Source: Candidatus Zixiibacteriota bacterium (GTDB lineage: Bacteria > Zixibacteria > MSB-5A5 > GN15 > FEB-12). From it: a stretch of 64,000 nt of DNA. The stretch spans positions 1-64,000 of the forward strand of contig JAJRSF010000014.1 of the NCBI GenBank assembly GCA_024278935.1, written 5' to 3'. Within the stretch, counting starts at the first letter, position 1, and every line of letters starts with the position of its first letter. Made by a program: the position numbers and the translations under genes. The notes beneath the pieces are model-generated. The model was not told the origin of the DNA, did not search any database, and worked only from the letters and a program-made list of their open reading frames with translations. Below are positions 1-10,934 of this stretch, piece after piece.

Positions 1-1495
1 CCATATATGCTGAATCACCAAAATTCGTCACAATATTGCCAAAATTATCAGCAGGAATTTGCCAATAGAACCAATCGGTGTATGGGTCATTGTCAGCACC
101 AGAGGCAGAATGTTCACATCCGTTTGGACCGCAATTATCATGTATAAAAGAACCGTAAGACGACAAATTAAAAGTTGAATCACCATCACCAAAAATCCAG
201 GGAATCAATCGTAACTCTTCTGCCGGGTTGTCTCGGTTTATTCTCCAAAGTTCAAATGGTACCCAGTACGCAAGATTGTCGGTAAATGCATTTACAGCAT
301 ACCCACCACCAACACCCGGGTTATCGTTTGAACCGGTGAACCGTATTTCCCAATCATATCCTTCAAATCGAGCCAATCTATCTGGGTCTACTCTAAAAGT
401 TCTGTCATAAAATGTTAGGTATGACCCTCGATTACCACCACCACTAGTACCGCCATTATCACCTGTATGGATTCCCCATGCCCCTTGACCGACTTGTTGT
501 TCCCATGATGGGTTTTCATCATTGGGAGTTGGAAAACCTTGAAAAGCAAATGCCCCCGATTCAGGTGGGTCTAATACTCCGGCACCATTTGCAATTGCTT
601 CAAAAAAGAGAGTTCTATCTCGACCAAAACTAAAAGTAAGCTGAAATCCTTCAATAATATCTGATGTGTCCGAAGTTTGGTTATCAAACAAAGTGTCGCC
701 CGAAGTTGTATTTATAAGTGTCCAATAATCGGGAGTAGTATCATTATAGTTGAGGATCACCATATACTCATCACCGGTAATTTGACTGGTATCAACAACC
801 TCTCCTTGTACTGTACCTTCTGATAAAATTGTCAGAAAATCTGTATAAATTACAGTATCAACACCAATTTCATATTGTGCATATGTCGTCTGATGAATCT
901 CAATTCCAAGTGGATTAGAATTTAAATTGGTATGTTGAGCAGTGTCGGCATCATTAAAGACAGACCAAAGCATCTGATGACCTTTCAACAGGGGGTTGCC
1001 AAGAGAATCAACTGGAGCACCTTGGTCAACTGGCCAATTTGTGTAATCTTCGTTTGGGTTATCAGCTAAAGAATCAAAATATAATTTATAAACTTTAAAC
1101 TCAGGTCTATCTGTTTGAAAAGTACCATTGAGCATTGGACCGGGTACATACTCAGAAGAATATTCAGAGATAGAAACATGAATAGAATCATTTATCTTAC
1201 CACCCAGCCATATCCCGGCAGCATAGAGTGGAGAGCTGACATTAAGACGATTTTCTAAATCGTACATATTCCCAAATGGATAAAAAGTCCCGTAATCATA
1301 TCCAATTACACTGCCTAAATCACGTCCAAAATTTCCATGATTGGTGACAAACATTAGTATCTTATTGGCATTGATAAAAGTTTCATTATCAACTGACAAT
1401 GACATGTTTGAATGCTGTTGAGATTGTTTTGAATCAGGCGGTAAAGCAAAAGCGGTGAGAGAACAAATTAGTAAAACAAATAATATTTTTTTCAT
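1..1495 (-). CDS. Secreted protein, 3' part truncated by the window edge; absent from the supplied ORF track
   Basis: Reverse strand from ATG at 1495 reads MKKILFVLLICSLTAFALPPDSKQSQQHSNMSLSVDNETFINANKILMFVTNHGNFGRDLGSVIGYDYGTFYPFGN... and stays open to position 1; signal peptide-like N-terminus. Confidence 0.85.
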   Translation of the reverse strand, partial: MKKILFVLLICSLTAFALPPDSKQSQQHSNMSLSVDNETFINANKILMFVTNHGNFGRDLGSVIGYDYGTFYPFGNMYDLENRLNVSSPLYAAGIWLGGKINDSIHVSISEYSSEYVPGPMLNGTFQTDRPEFKVYKLYFDSLADNPNEDYTNWPVDQGAPVDSLGNPLLKGHQMLWSVFNDADTAQHTNLNSNPLGIEIHQTTYAQYEIGVDTVIYTDFLTILSEGTVQGEVVDTSQITGDEYMVILNYNDTTPDYWTLINTTSGDTLFDNQTSDTSDIIEGFQLTFSFGRDRTLFFEAIANGAGVLDPPESGAFAFQGFPTPNDENPSWEQQVGQGAWGIHTGDNGGTSGGGNRGSYLTFYDRTFRVDPDRLARFEGYDWEIRFTGSNDNPGVGGGYAVNAFTDNLAYWVPFELWRINRDNPAEELRLIPWIFGDGDSTFNLSSYGSFIHDNCGPNGCEHSASGADNDPYTDWFYWQIPADNFGNIVTNFGDSAYM

Positions 1496-1560
1496 ATATA
1501 CCTTCCCATTTATATAATAAATATGTATAAAATACATAGTTTTGTCAATGATATAAAAAA

Positions 1561-1592
1561 AGCGTGTACTAGCTTAAGTACACGCTTTGAAA
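1561..1592. terminator. Rho-independent-type hairpin
   Basis: AGCGTGTAC tagctta GTACACGCT between two minus-strand genes. Confidence 0.6.
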
Positions 1593-1609
1593 ATCTGGTT
1601 TATTACTGA

Positions 1610-2203
1610 CTATTGATAGTACGGATTCAACCCCGAAGCATGATCGGTCGCATCGAGCACTTCAGTAATTTCTGGAATCAACTGTTGAATTGATTTTGCG
1701 ATACCTTGTTTCAAAGTAACGTTTGCCGATGAACAACCTTGGCAACCACCACCTAAACGGACAAACACTTTCGTATCTTCAACATATGCAAGTTCTACAA
1801 AACCACCATGTGATGCTATCTGCGGATTGATTTCGTCTTTAAAAAGTTTTTCAATTTTAACCCGAATATCTTTTTCCGACGGTTTCATCGTTTCGGCTCT
1901 GTCGGAAATAAGTGTCACGCCGGAATTGATAGTATCCCGAATTGCGATTCCGATTTGCTTGCCTAATTCTGGCCATGGAGCTGTAGAATTTTTCGCAATC
2001 GTTAGCGTATTGTCTGAGACTAACACTTGACCGATTCCATCTATCGCAAAAAGAGCTTCCAAGAGAGGAGAGCCTTTCGCCATATCTTTGGTGCGACAGT
2101 TACAGCTTTTGTCGACAAAAAGAGGATGGTCGACAATAAATTTACAAACCTGCGGATCCAAAGTAGGCTCACCGGTTATATTGATTTTTTTTTCTTCATT
2201 CAT
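1610..2203 (-). CDS. NifU/Nfu-type Fe-S scaffold protein
   Basis: Nfu N-terminal-like region and C-terminal GGCQGCSSA CxxC motif, adjacent to Mrp. Confidence 0.85.
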   Translation of the reverse strand: MNEEKKINITGEPTLDPQVCKFIVDHPLFVDKSCNCRTKDMAKGSPLLEALFAIDGIGQVLVSDNTLTIAKNSTAPWPELGKQIGIAIRDTINSGVTLISDRAETMKPSEKDIRVKIEKLFKDEINPQIASHGGFVELAYVEDTKVFVRLGGGCQGCSSANVTLKQGIAKSIQQLIPEITEVLDATDHASGLNPYYQ

Positions 2204-2220
2204 TTTTAAATCCTTTTGTT

Positions 2221-3372
2221 CTATAGAGAGAACGAATCTTCTTTTTTCTCACCAACACATGTTGCACATTCACAAAGTGTCCGTAAATTTTCATATATAT
2301 AAATTCCAGTATTATGACCATCGGAAAATCCGATAGACAAACCATATCGACCAACTTTATTTAATGTAGTAACTTTAATATCAAGAGGAACTGTCCGTTC
2401 ATCCAAAATTTTCTTACCGGTATCTTCATCAACACAGGCAGCACAAGGGCATTGTAAACGTAAGTTGTATGGTGTATACATAGCCTCATGTTTGTCCGGC
2501 CATACGATTGCAAGCTTGCCATCTTTGGCAGTATCAATAGTAGTAGGTTCGACTGCTAAAATATTAGCTAGGTTTTCATCTATAGATTTTTTGAAATTGT
2601 CAGACAATGCAAGCAATGCTTTGGCAGCAGGAGTATCAGTGCTGTTGACCAAAACAGGAGTGCCGTTGTCACCGGCCATCATAATTTCAGGGTCAAGCGG
2701 GAGAGAACCGAGAAACGGAATGTCCATACTTTCAGACATTGCTTTTCCACCACCACCTTTGAATACTTCGGTAAGCTCACCACAATGGTTACAGGTAAAG
2801 CCGCTCATATTTTCAATAATCCCAACAATAGGAACCTTGACTTGTTCAAACATCTTCAAACCTTTTTTGGCAATCCCCAAAGCAACTTGCTGAGGTGTTG
2901 TCACAATAACCGCACCGGTTAATGATGCCTGCTGGGCAAGTGTCAACTGTACATCGCCGGTTCCGGGAGGCAGATCAATCAGAAGGTAATCAAGTTCGCC
3001 CCACATAACAGAGTTGATAAATTGTTGAATCATTTTCATAGCCATCGGAGCCCGCCAAATGACAGGTGTATCTTCGCCGACTAAAAGTCCCATCGAAATA
3101 AAATCAACGCCATGATTACTCATTGGTTTGAGCATATCATTGACAACTTCCGGCTGTCCCTTTTTTGCTCCGAGCATACCGGGTTGCGATGGGCCGTAAA
3201 TATCAGCATCCATCAGTCCGACTTTATGACCTGCCTTGGCAAGTGCAACTGCGAGGTTAGCAGAGACTGTTGATTTTCCTACACCGCCTTTGCCTGAAGC
3301 AACGGCGATAATGTTTTTGATACCCGAAAGACCGGGTTTGACTGGTTTATCAAAGAATGACTTGTTTGACAT
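2221..3372 (-). CDS. Mrp/NBP35-family P-loop ATPase with C-terminal DUF971-like domain
   Basis: [11 protein letters not shown] deviant Walker [13 protein letters not shown]-terminal CPCAACVDE...CECATC. Confidence 0.9.
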   Translation of the reverse strand: MSNKSFFDKPVKPGLSGIKNIIAVASGKGGVGKSTVSANLAVALAKAGHKVGLMDADIYGPSQPGMLGAKKGQPEVVNDMLKPMSNHGVDFISMGLLVGEDTPVIWRAPMAMKMIQQFINSVMWGELDYLLIDLPPGTGDVQLTLAQQASLTGAVIVTTPQQVALGIAKKGLKMFEQVKVPIVGIIENMSGFTCNHCGELTEVFKGGGGKAMSESMDIPFLGSLPLDPEIMMAGDNGTPVLVNSTDTPAAKALLALSDNFKKSIDENLANILAVEPTTIDTAKDGKLAIVWPDKHEAMYTPYNLRLQCPCAACVDEDTGKKILDERTVPLDIKVTTLNKVGRYGLSIGFSDGHNTGIYIYENLRTLCECATCVGEKKEDSFSL

Positions 3373-3543
3373 TAAAGTCTGTCCTTATATTTTTAAAACG
3401 CTCATATCTCTTATTTCAGGATTGAAAAAAATCAATTCCTGCTATCTAACTTGTAACATGTATACGATAATTTTGTTCATTTCAAAGTGAATTTTTTTGC
3501 GATAATAGGTTAATTTTGCCTATCTTGTTGACCTAAGTCAACA

Positions 3544-4671
3544 CTAACTTGAAATCTGTTTAAAAAGCCGAAGAAAGTTTCCGCCGAGTATCTTCTGAAT
3601 ATCAGATTCTAAATAATTTCGTCTCTGAAGTTCTTTGGTGACTAGTGGCATTTTTGAAATATCTTCAAGCCCAACTGGTGTCTCAAGTATTCCGTCGAAA
3701 TCAGAACCAAGGGCAATATGATCTGCCCCGATAAGATTTTTAATATAGTCGATATGATCACAGATCGTTTCAATAGTCACCGCATAAGGTTCGACCACTT
3801 TTTTCCATCGGTCATAAAATGGTTTAAATTTCTGCAGAGTTATCTGATAGTTCTCTTCGTTTGTCTCCGATGAATAGGGAAGATTAGCTTTTTTATATTC
3901 GTCAGCATTTTCTTTCAAAAATTGCATAGCCGCATCGCAATATTGGTTTGATAAAAATATCGGACAAAAATTCATCCCGACAACTCCGCCATTGTCGGCT
4001 AATTTCTTAAGCTGTTCGTCATTAAGATTCCGATCATGCGAACAGAGTGCATGGGCGTTGGAATGCGATGCAATAATCGGCTGCGATGTATGCTGCATGA
4101 CATCGTTGAATGCTTTGACAGAAATATGTGAGACGTCGATAATCATGTGCAGCTCGTTCATCTTTTTGATAACATCAATACCAAAATTTGTCAACCCAAA
4201 CCGCTCCGCCATCTCATCGCTTGAGCTTGAACACCAATCATGGGACTTGGCATGGGTCAGAGTCATATACATAATATCGTTTGTTGCAAAATGTTCTAAG
4301 TTGTCAAGAGAACTTTCAATCGCCATACCATTTTCAATTGCCGCTAAAACAGCAATTTTATTATCATCAAAAGCTTTCTGAATTTCAGCATAAGAACAGC
4401 ATAATTTGATTTCATCTCTGTCATGAAAACTACTTTTTAAAGTAGCCAGTAGACTGTCGGTATATATGAAGCGTTCATCTTCGGGGATTGCTGAATCTAA
4501 AAAGAGTGCAAAAATCTGAAGGTTCACTCCGCCGTCTCTCATACGAGGGACATCAATATGATAATTCTCATTCCGTTTAAAAAAATCATAGCCACGTTTT
4601 ATCTGATGTATCGAATCGCAGTGTAAGTCGGCAACGATTGTTTCATGATGTAATTTTTTATAATCTGTCAT
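3544..4671 (-). CDS. Membrane dipeptidase (peptidase M19 family)
   Basis: ADLHCDSI, DVSHIS, ASHSNAHALC, ALGSDFDG motifs. Confidence 0.9.
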   Translation of the reverse strand: MTDYKKLHHETIVADLHCDSIHQIKRGYDFFKRNENYHIDVPRMRDGGVNLQIFALFLDSAIPEDERFIYTDSLLATLKSSFHDRDEIKLCCSYAEIQKAFDDNKIAVLAAIENGMAIESSLDNLEHFATNDIMYMTLTHAKSHDWCSSSSDEMAERFGLTNFGIDVIKKMNELHMIIDVSHISVKAFNDVMQHTSQPIIASHSNAHALCSHDRNLNDEQLKKLADNGGVVGMNFCPIFLSNQYCDAAMQFLKENADEYKKANLPYSSETNEENYQITLQKFKPFYDRWKKVVEPYAVTIETICDHIDYIKNLIGADHIALGSDFDGILETPVGLEDISKMPLVTKELQRRNYLESDIQKILGGNFLRLFKQISS

Positions 4672-4700
4672 CAGTTATCTCTTCCTAAAATAGTTTGCTC

Positions 4701-6020
4701 TTATTCTATCCCAAGTTTTTTCATTTTTTTATATAAGTGTGACCGTTCCAACCCAAGCTCTTTGGCAGCTTTTGAAATATTTCCATCATGACGACTAATA
4801 GATGCTTCTATCTGCTGTCTCTCAAATGTAAGTACGGCATCTTTTAAATTGGTCGTCTGCACTTTCGGAACATACGGCAGAATCTCGGCGATGTCATCTC
4901 TACTTATATTTTCATTATCACAATATATATTTATCCGTTCAATCAGATTTTTTAACTCTCGAATATTTCCGGGGTAATCAAATGCTTCCAGATAAAGTTT
5001 TGCCTCGGCGGAAAGTTTTTTAACTGCCGACTTTGTCTCGTGAGCAAAGTACTGTAAAAAATAATTAGCCAGTAAAATTATATCGCTCTTGCGTTCCCGA
5101 AGCGGAGGTATCTCAAACTTGACAACATTCAGACGGTACAACAAATCCTCGCGAAATTTATTCTCAGCTACTAACTTGAGAAGGTCTTTATTCGATGCTG
5201 CCATTATATTACAAGTAATCATCTGCTCTTTATCAGACCCAACCGAAATAATAGTTTTCGTTTCTATTACTCGCAAAATTTTCGCCTGAGCCTCAAGGGG
5301 CATCTCGCTGATTTCATCTAAGAAAATCGTTCCTTTATCAGCCTCTAAAAATTTACCTTTGCGAGCTTTTGATGCTCCCGTAAAAGCACCAACAGTATGA
5401 CCAAACAGTTCCGACTCGACCAACTCCGATGGAAGAGCTGCGCAGTTGACCGCTACAAAAGTACCATCGGCATACTGGCTATGTGAGTGTATCATATGGG
5501 CGACAAGTTCTTTCCCGGTTCCATTTTCACCGGCGATTAAAAAACGTGTCGTTCGAGGTGCTGCTTTGGCAATATCTTGTTTAAGCTTTTGTATGTTTTG
5601 TGACTCACCTATAAAAGAACCATAGACGATTGTCTTTAGTCGTTTGTTCTCTGTGATGAGGTTCTCTTTTTGCAAAGCATTTTCAATTGTAATCAAAACT
5701 CGGTCAAGCGATAACGGTTTTTCTATAAAATCATAAGCACCTATTTTTATTGAATTAATAGCTGTGGTAATATCGGCATGCCCGGAAATCATAACTATCA
5801 TCTGGTTTGGGTTCTCTTGGAGTAACTCGGTAAGAAGATTTATACCGTTGCCGTCAGGGAGCATAACATCGAGAAATATCAAATCAAAACCGGCGTTAGC
5901 AAATTTTTTCCCCTGTGTTATATTTTCAACCGTTACACATTCGTGCGAACGACGTTCCAAGGCTGACTTTAGCGATGAGCGGATCTGCTCTTCATCATCA
6001 ATTATTAATACTCGTGCCAT
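4701..6020 (-). CDS. Sigma54-dependent NtrC-family response regulator
   Basis: Receiver domain (DLIFLDVMLPDG), AAA+ domain with GENGTGKE and GAFTGA, C-terminal HTH (ISKAAKELGLERSHLYKKMKKLGI). Confidence 0.95.
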   Translation of the reverse strand: MARVLIIDDEEQIRSSLKSALERRSHECVTVENITQGKKFANAGFDLIFLDVMLPDGNGINLLTELLQENPNQMIVMISGHADITTAINSIKIGAYDFIEKPLSLDRVLITIENALQKENLITENKRLKTIVYGSFIGESQNIQKLKQDIAKAAPRTTRFLIAGENGTGKELVAHMIHSHSQYADGTFVAVNCAALPSELVESELFGHTVGAFTGASKARKGKFLEADKGTIFLDEISEMPLEAQAKILRVIETKTIISVGSDKEQMITCNIMAASNKDLLKLVAENKFREDLLYRLNVVKFEIPPLRERKSDIILLANYFLQYFAHETKSAVKKLSAEAKLYLEAFDYPGNIRELKNLIERINIYCDNENISRDDIAEILPYVPKVQTTNLKDAVLTFERQQIEASISRHDGNISKAAKELGLERSHLYKKMKKLGIE

Positions 6021-7619
6021 TTATACTGTCGGTAAAGTTATGACAACTTCACCGCCTCCATCTTTTCTGTTTTGTAAAATCATCGTTCCATTATGGTCTA
6101 ATATAATTCGATGACAAATTATTAAGCCTAACCCACTGCCATTTTCTTTGGTTGTTTCAAACGGCATAAATGAATTTTTTAGTTTTGCTTCGGAGAACCC
6201 TGTACCATTATCAGAAATAAGTATCTGCAATCTATTCCCTATCTCTCTGATAGAAACAGATACAATTGCATTCTCTTTTGATTCAAACCCATTTTTTATC
6301 AGGTTTATAAAAAGTTGTCTAAATGTATCGTTATCAAGTTGCACAATTATGTTTTTTATATCAGACTTAATTTGCAATTTCTGATTTCTAATATCGTTGG
6401 CGTATAGCTCTTGTAACTCTTGCATGAAAGTATCAAAATTTGTTTTCTGTAGCTCCGATTGTTTCATGCGAGCAAACGATACAAACTCATCCAAGAGCAA
6501 CGTCATTCGTTTAACTTCTTTTTTTATTGTCGATGTTGTCTCGTCGAGGGTCTTGTCAAAGTTTGGAAGTTTTTCATAATACGATGAACGCAGGTCATCG
6601 GCAGCAATCGAAATAGGCGAGAGTGGGTTTTTTATTTCATGAGCTAGTTTCCGACCAACAGTTTCCCATGCCGCAATTTTTTCAACAGTGCTTAGCTTTG
6701 TTTGTGTTATTTTTAATTTTAATACCATCTCAGAAAACGAATCAGCAAGCTCGGAGAATTCATTTTTTTCATATGCCATAACGGTCGTGTCAAAATTCCC
6801 ACCTGCTACATCGGCGAATGCAAACTGCAGATTCTCAATTTCCTTTTTAGTTTTACCCGTTAAGTATAACCCGACTAAAATCGCCAGAACCATCATACAT
6901 ATAGTTACGATAGTTATGATTTCAGAAACAGTCGTGAAAAATTGTCCGCTGTCATCTGTTGAAAAATGCAGACGAATAGTGATGTTGTCTCTTTGTGAAG
7001 AGAGTAATACTGTTTCAAAGCTATCATCAATTAGCTCTTCTTGCTTTAAATTTTCTAAAGAATCAAATTGAATCGTTACCGATGCATCCGATATGTTTTC
7101 GATTAAGTAGACTAGCGAATAATCGACATACTGCCCGGCATACAAATAGAATGTTGAATCTATCGGAACGACATATGTAAGAGCGGCGTGGTCACCCTGC
7201 AGGTCGGTTTCTTTGGTAAGCAGATTTCTGTTCTGTAAATTTTTAATATCAACAATCCGGTTTTTACTCTCTACTAATTTTCCAAACGAATAAAGCGAAT
7301 TTCCGTCGCTATCAGTTATATGTAAAAAACGAAAGCGATACTTGTCAAAAATTTCAGAACGTTTTTCTAAGTTCTTCTTTTTTGATCTCAGAATTTTGAG
7401 GAAGACAGAATCTTTTGAAAGCTCCTGAACGTTATATCGAACCCGTCCTTGTTCGGACAAAATAAACGCTTCCGCTTTCTCAACTGATTGCTCTACTTTT
7501 TCTCGCTGCTCAATCTCAATCGAACTCTCAGTTGAAAATTTCAGAATCGAGAGAATAATAATCGGAGGAAGTACAGCGATGACAATCAATAGCATTCTCA
7601 ATTTAGATGTATAGCTCAT
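6021..7619 (-). CDS. NtrY-like membrane sensor histidine kinase
   Basis: HAMP-like region, HEIKNPLSPI H-box, DNGTGF and GSGLGL; directly upstream of the regulator. Confidence 0.92.
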   Translation of the reverse strand: MSYTSKLRMLLIVIAVLPPIIILSILKFSTESSIEIEQREKVEQSVEKAEAFILSEQGRVRYNVQELSKDSVFLKILRSKKKNLEKRSEIFDKYRFRFLHITDSDGNSLYSFGKLVESKNRIVDIKNLQNRNLLTKETDLQGDHAALTYVVPIDSTFYLYAGQYVDYSLVYLIENISDASVTIQFDSLENLKQEELIDDSFETVLLSSQRDNITIRLHFSTDDSGQFFTTVSEIITIVTICMMVLAILVGLYLTGKTKKEIENLQFAFADVAGGNFDTTVMAYEKNEFSELADSFSEMVLKLKITQTKLSTVEKIAAWETVGRKLAHEIKNPLSPISIAADDLRSSYYEKLPNFDKTLDETTSTIKKEVKRMTLLLDEFVSFARMKQSELQKTNFDTFMQELQELYANDIRNQKLQIKSDIKNIIVQLDNDTFRQLFINLIKNGFESKENAIVSVSIREIGNRLQILISDNGTGFSEAKLKNSFMPFETTKENGSGLGLIICHRIILDHNGTMILQNRKDGGGEVVITLPTV

Positions 7620-7772
7620 ACATTTCTTTCCATATAATTTCTACTCTTTATACAAACGTACTTTAAATCAGATTCAAATAAAAGGATAAAATGACACACT
7701 TCTGATGATTTGCTTAAAAACGTCATAACTTGTTCATATACAATAGAATAGTAGAGAAATACTATCTCGGCT

Positions 7773-7790
7773 TGTGTCTAAACGGACACA
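7773..7790. promoter_or_regulatory. Inverted repeat, possible enhancer-binding protein site
   Basis: TGTGTC taaacg GACACA about 65-80 bp upstream of a sigma54-like motif. Confidence 0.35.
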
Positions 7791-7854
7791 CTATTTGCTT
7801 TATTAGACCTACCCTGAAATTGCAACCCTTTACCAGACAACGCATAACAGCGTT

Positions 7855-7870
7855 TGGCATCTCCTTTGAT
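7855..7870 (+). promoter_or_regulatory. Candidate sigma54 (-24/-12) promoter
   Basis: TGGCATCTCCTTTGAT versus TGGYAYRNNNNTTGCW, 2 mismatches, upstream of the 7921 CDS. Confidence 0.35.
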
Positions 7871-7920
7871 ATAACAAAGGTCAGAACTTAAAAAAACCTC
7901 AAATCATTAAGGAGTATCTC

Positions 7921-8991
7921 ATGAAAAAACAAAACACACTTTTAATCGCATCGCTCACCATTCTCATATTTGCCTTTGGTGTTGTCGGATGTTCAAACGA
8001 CGAAACAAAAGACGATAGCAACCATGTTATCGCCGAAGTTCTCGACTCAGTCAAAGAAACAATTTCAGAAGAAATCGCTAACGCTGTTGTTGGTGAAATT
8101 ACAACAGAAGCAGCCGATTCTGATGAACTCGCTGTTGAGCCACTATCAGCAGAAAACATTCAAAGCTTCAGTGAAGTAATGCTGCACAATCAAAAACTGT
8201 ACGCCGTTGGTGAAAACGCTCTCTATGTCTATGACTATAAAAGTAAAACAGAAAAGAAATATGCTGTCGAGGGAGAACTCAACGCAGTAGTATTTTTCGA
8301 TGGTGCTATCTACGCCGGGGGAGATGAGCTTTACAAATTAAACGACACAACGTTAGAATTTGTCGACAACGAATACGACGGAACTATCACTACCCTATAC
8401 AATTACGGCTACCAGCTTATGGTAGGAACCTCCGACGGGTTGTACCGTAGAGGAATTTTTGGTAAAGATAAACTAATGGATAATATCACGGTTTCAGCGA
8501 TCACAGAAGATAACTCCGGTTTGTGGATTGGCTCAATGGGTGAGGGACTGTATCGCTGGGACGGTGAAAATTTTCAAAAACGTTTCTTAAGAAGAGACAC
8601 ATCATTGTTTGATTTTGTCAATGCTATCGACTTCAAGCATGACCATCTCTATTTAGGATGCGATAATGGCATGTATGTGTACGATGGTGGCAAATGGACA
8701 ACCCTTACAACCGATGATGGGCTCCCGTCAAACAACGTTCGAACTATCGATGCCTCAGATTGGACAGTCTATGTCGGTACTGACAAAGGTGTTGTCGGCT
8801 ACTTTGAAAAAGAGCTTTCTCCGGTCAATTTACTAGATGAAAAACTCGTAAATGATCTCCAAGTTCGAGGTCGAAAATTGCTCGCTGCCCCAGAATATGA
8901 TGGAATTATTGAGAAAAATGGTAATTCACTCAAAACTATAATTCAGCCGTTTATCCTCGATAATTTACAAATACTCTCATTAATCATGTAA
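7921..8991 (+). CDS. Lipoprotein with beta-propeller-like repeats
   Basis: Lipobox-like FGVVGCS; repeats such as LWIGSMGEGLYRWDG, LYLGCDNGMYVYDG, VYVGTDKGV. Confidence 0.75.
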   Translation: MKKQNTLLIASLTILIFAFGVVGCSNDETKDDSNHVIAEVLDSVKETISEEIANAVVGEITTEAADSDELAVEPLSAENIQSFSEVMLHNQKLYAVGENALYVYDYKSKTEKKYAVEGELNAVVFFDGAIYAGGDELYKLNDTTLEFVDNEYDGTITTLYNYGYQLMVGTSDGLYRRGIFGKDKLMDNITVSAITEDNSGLWIGSMGEGLYRWDGENFQKRFLRRDTSLFDFVNAIDFKHDHLYLGCDNGMYVYDGGKWTTLTTDDGLPSNNVRTIDASDWTVYVGTDKGVVGYFEKELSPVNLLDEKLVNDLQVRGRKLLAAPEYDGIIEKNGNSLKTIIQPFILDNLQILSLIM

Positions 8992-9048
8992 TACGGGCTA
9001 TTATAGCTAGTTTTAGGCTATTTTTGAAGAGATTATATCAGCAAAAAC

Positions 9049-9074
9049 CTCCCGATTAATTCGGGAGTTTTTTA
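9049..9074. terminator. Rho-independent terminator
   Basis: CTCCCGAattaaTTCGGGAG followed by a T run. Confidence 0.75.
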
Positions 9075-9291
9075 AATTAATAGCTTGCCTATTAATCAGA
9101 ATGTATTACTTTTATCTACACGAAACAATAATTTTTAATTTAGAGTACAAATTTTTTGAGATTTAAAAACAACATAATAACTTTAACACAATCAACAAAT
9201 AATCACCCCGACAGAATTGTATTAAATAAGTACAAAAATAGATTTGTCTGTTTTTGCGCTCTGTCATGGAATTATTTAGAGGAGATTTAAC

Positions 9292-9501
9292 ATGTCAGAA
9301 CGCGAACAAGGTGTAGTAAAATGGTTCAACTCAGAAAAAGGGTATGGATTTGTCACAAGAGAAGATAACAGTGACATTTTTGTTCATTTTTCTTCCATCT
9401 CTAAAGAAGGTTTCAAATCTTTAGACGAAGGTCAAAAAGTTGAATTTGCAGTTACTAATAGTGACCGCGGTTTACAAGCTGTTGACGTAACACTTGTTTA
9501 A
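9292..9501 (+). CDS. Cold-shock domain protein (CspA family)
   Basis: [24 protein letters not shown]; long 5' leader. Confidence 0.97.
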   Translation: MSEREQGVVKWFNSEKGYGFVTREDNSDIFVHFSSISKEGFKSLDEGQKVEFAVTNSDRGLQAVDVTLV

Positions 9502-9522
9502 ATACAAATTACGTTTTTAAAA

Positions 9523-9550
9523 AAGCGGAACCTTATGGTTCCGCTTTTTT
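9523..9550. terminator. Rho-independent terminator
   Basis: GCGGAACC ttat GGTTCCGC followed by T8. Confidence 0.85.
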
Positions 9551-9645
9551 TTATTAATAAATTTATCGATTATTCTATTCCAACAAGCTACCACCAAGTC
9601 ACCGTGAGCTTGTCGAAGGGCCAAAATTTCCTGACTGCTCTTAAT

Positions 9646-10839
9646 CTATTCTTCTGTCGAGTCAGGTGGAGTCGAAACTTTCTTACTGCCTTTATACATT
9701 TCATACCGCAGGAAACGACATTCTATCGGACCGTTAAACATCTTACGTTTCATCGATGGTTTCAAGCCGACAAATTTAACCGCCTCAAGATTTCCGCTAA
9801 ATATAAATGCATCGTAGCCATCAAAATTCTGCTTCAACGTATCGCCAATCATCGAGTAGAGTGAGTCAATAGCGGGGATATCCAGACGTTCACCATAGGG
9901 AGGATTCGTAATCAACATACCATCTTCTTCCGGTGGGAACTGATTTTCAAATCGCATCTTCTCAAAAATAATCTTATTGTGTAACCGTACTCTTGAAGCA
10001 TTATTTTTTGCTTTATCAATGACATACTTATCTTTATCAGATCCAACAATCGGAAATTTGAGCTCATCTTTCACTTCAGCTTTAGCTTCTGCGATGACTT
10101 CATCAAACAACTCTTCATCAAAATTATTCCAATTCATAAAAGCAAAATGTTTCCGATACAACGATGGTGCCATGTTCAAGGCAATCATTGCCGCCTCAAT
10201 CGGAATCGTACCCGACCCACACATAGGGTCAATCAATGCTTGCTCACCGTCGTAACCCGCAATCAGCAGAAGACCGGCGGCGAGGTTCTCGTTCATCGGT
10301 GCTTTTGAAAGTTCTACCCGATAGCCACGTTTGTGCAGGGGAACCCCCGATGAATCAAGTGAAACAGTTATAATATTTTTATTCACATGAATATTGATTT
10401 GTATATCAGGATCGTTTGTATCTACCGATGGTCTCGCGCCTGTCTCTTCACGAAACTGGTCAACGATTGCATCTTTGGCAAGTTGCCCGGCGTACATCGA
10501 ATTATCAAATGCTCTTGAGTGATTCACCAAAGCATCAATTGCAAATGTTTCATCAAGCCCGAACAGGCTCATCCAGTTTATTTTTTTAATTTCATCATAA
10601 TAGTCATCTTTGGATGAAATCGTAAATTGAGAAAGGGGTACTAAAATCCGCCCGGCAGTTCTGAGATGCACATTTGCTTTGTATAAAAATTTCTTATTAC
10701 CGGAAAAAGTTACAACCCGATTTTGTGCCTCGATATCAGATGCACCCAATTCTTGTAATTCTTTTACCAGTATTTCTTCAAGCCCATAGATTGTTTTGGC
10801 AATCATTGGGACATAATCGTTTTGTTTGTTTTCGCTCAT
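9646..10839 (-). CDS. THUMP-domain class I RNA methyltransferase (RlmL/YcbY-like N-terminal half)
   Basis: MSENKQNDYVPMIAKTIYGLEEILVKEL start, DPMCGSGTIPIEAAMIA, TNPPYGERL. Confidence 0.88.
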   Translation of the reverse strand: MSENKQNDYVPMIAKTIYGLEEILVKELQELGASDIEAQNRVVTFSGNKKFLYKANVHLRTAGRILVPLSQFTISSKDDYYDEIKKINWMSLFGLDETFAIDALVNHSRAFDNSMYAGQLAKDAIVDQFREETGARPSVDTNDPDIQINIHVNKNIITVSLDSSGVPLHKRGYRVELSKAPMNENLAAGLLLIAGYDGEQALIDPMCGSGTIPIEAAMIALNMAPSLYRKHFAFMNWNNFDEELFDEVIAEAKAEVKDELKFPIVGSDKDKYVIDKAKNNASRVRLHNKIIFEKMRFENQFPPEEDGMLITNPPYGERLDIPAIDSLYSMIGDTLKQNFDGYDAFIFSGNLEAVKFVGLKPSMKRKMFNGPIECRFLRYEMYKGSKKVSTPPDSTEE

Positions 10840-10934
10840 ACGGTATAGTATGGAAAAATCTGATAATTCCAAGAAAAATAAAAAAGCTGCCTTCTTTGGA
10901 GGAACACAGCTTTGTGGGGATAAAGAGAAGATTT

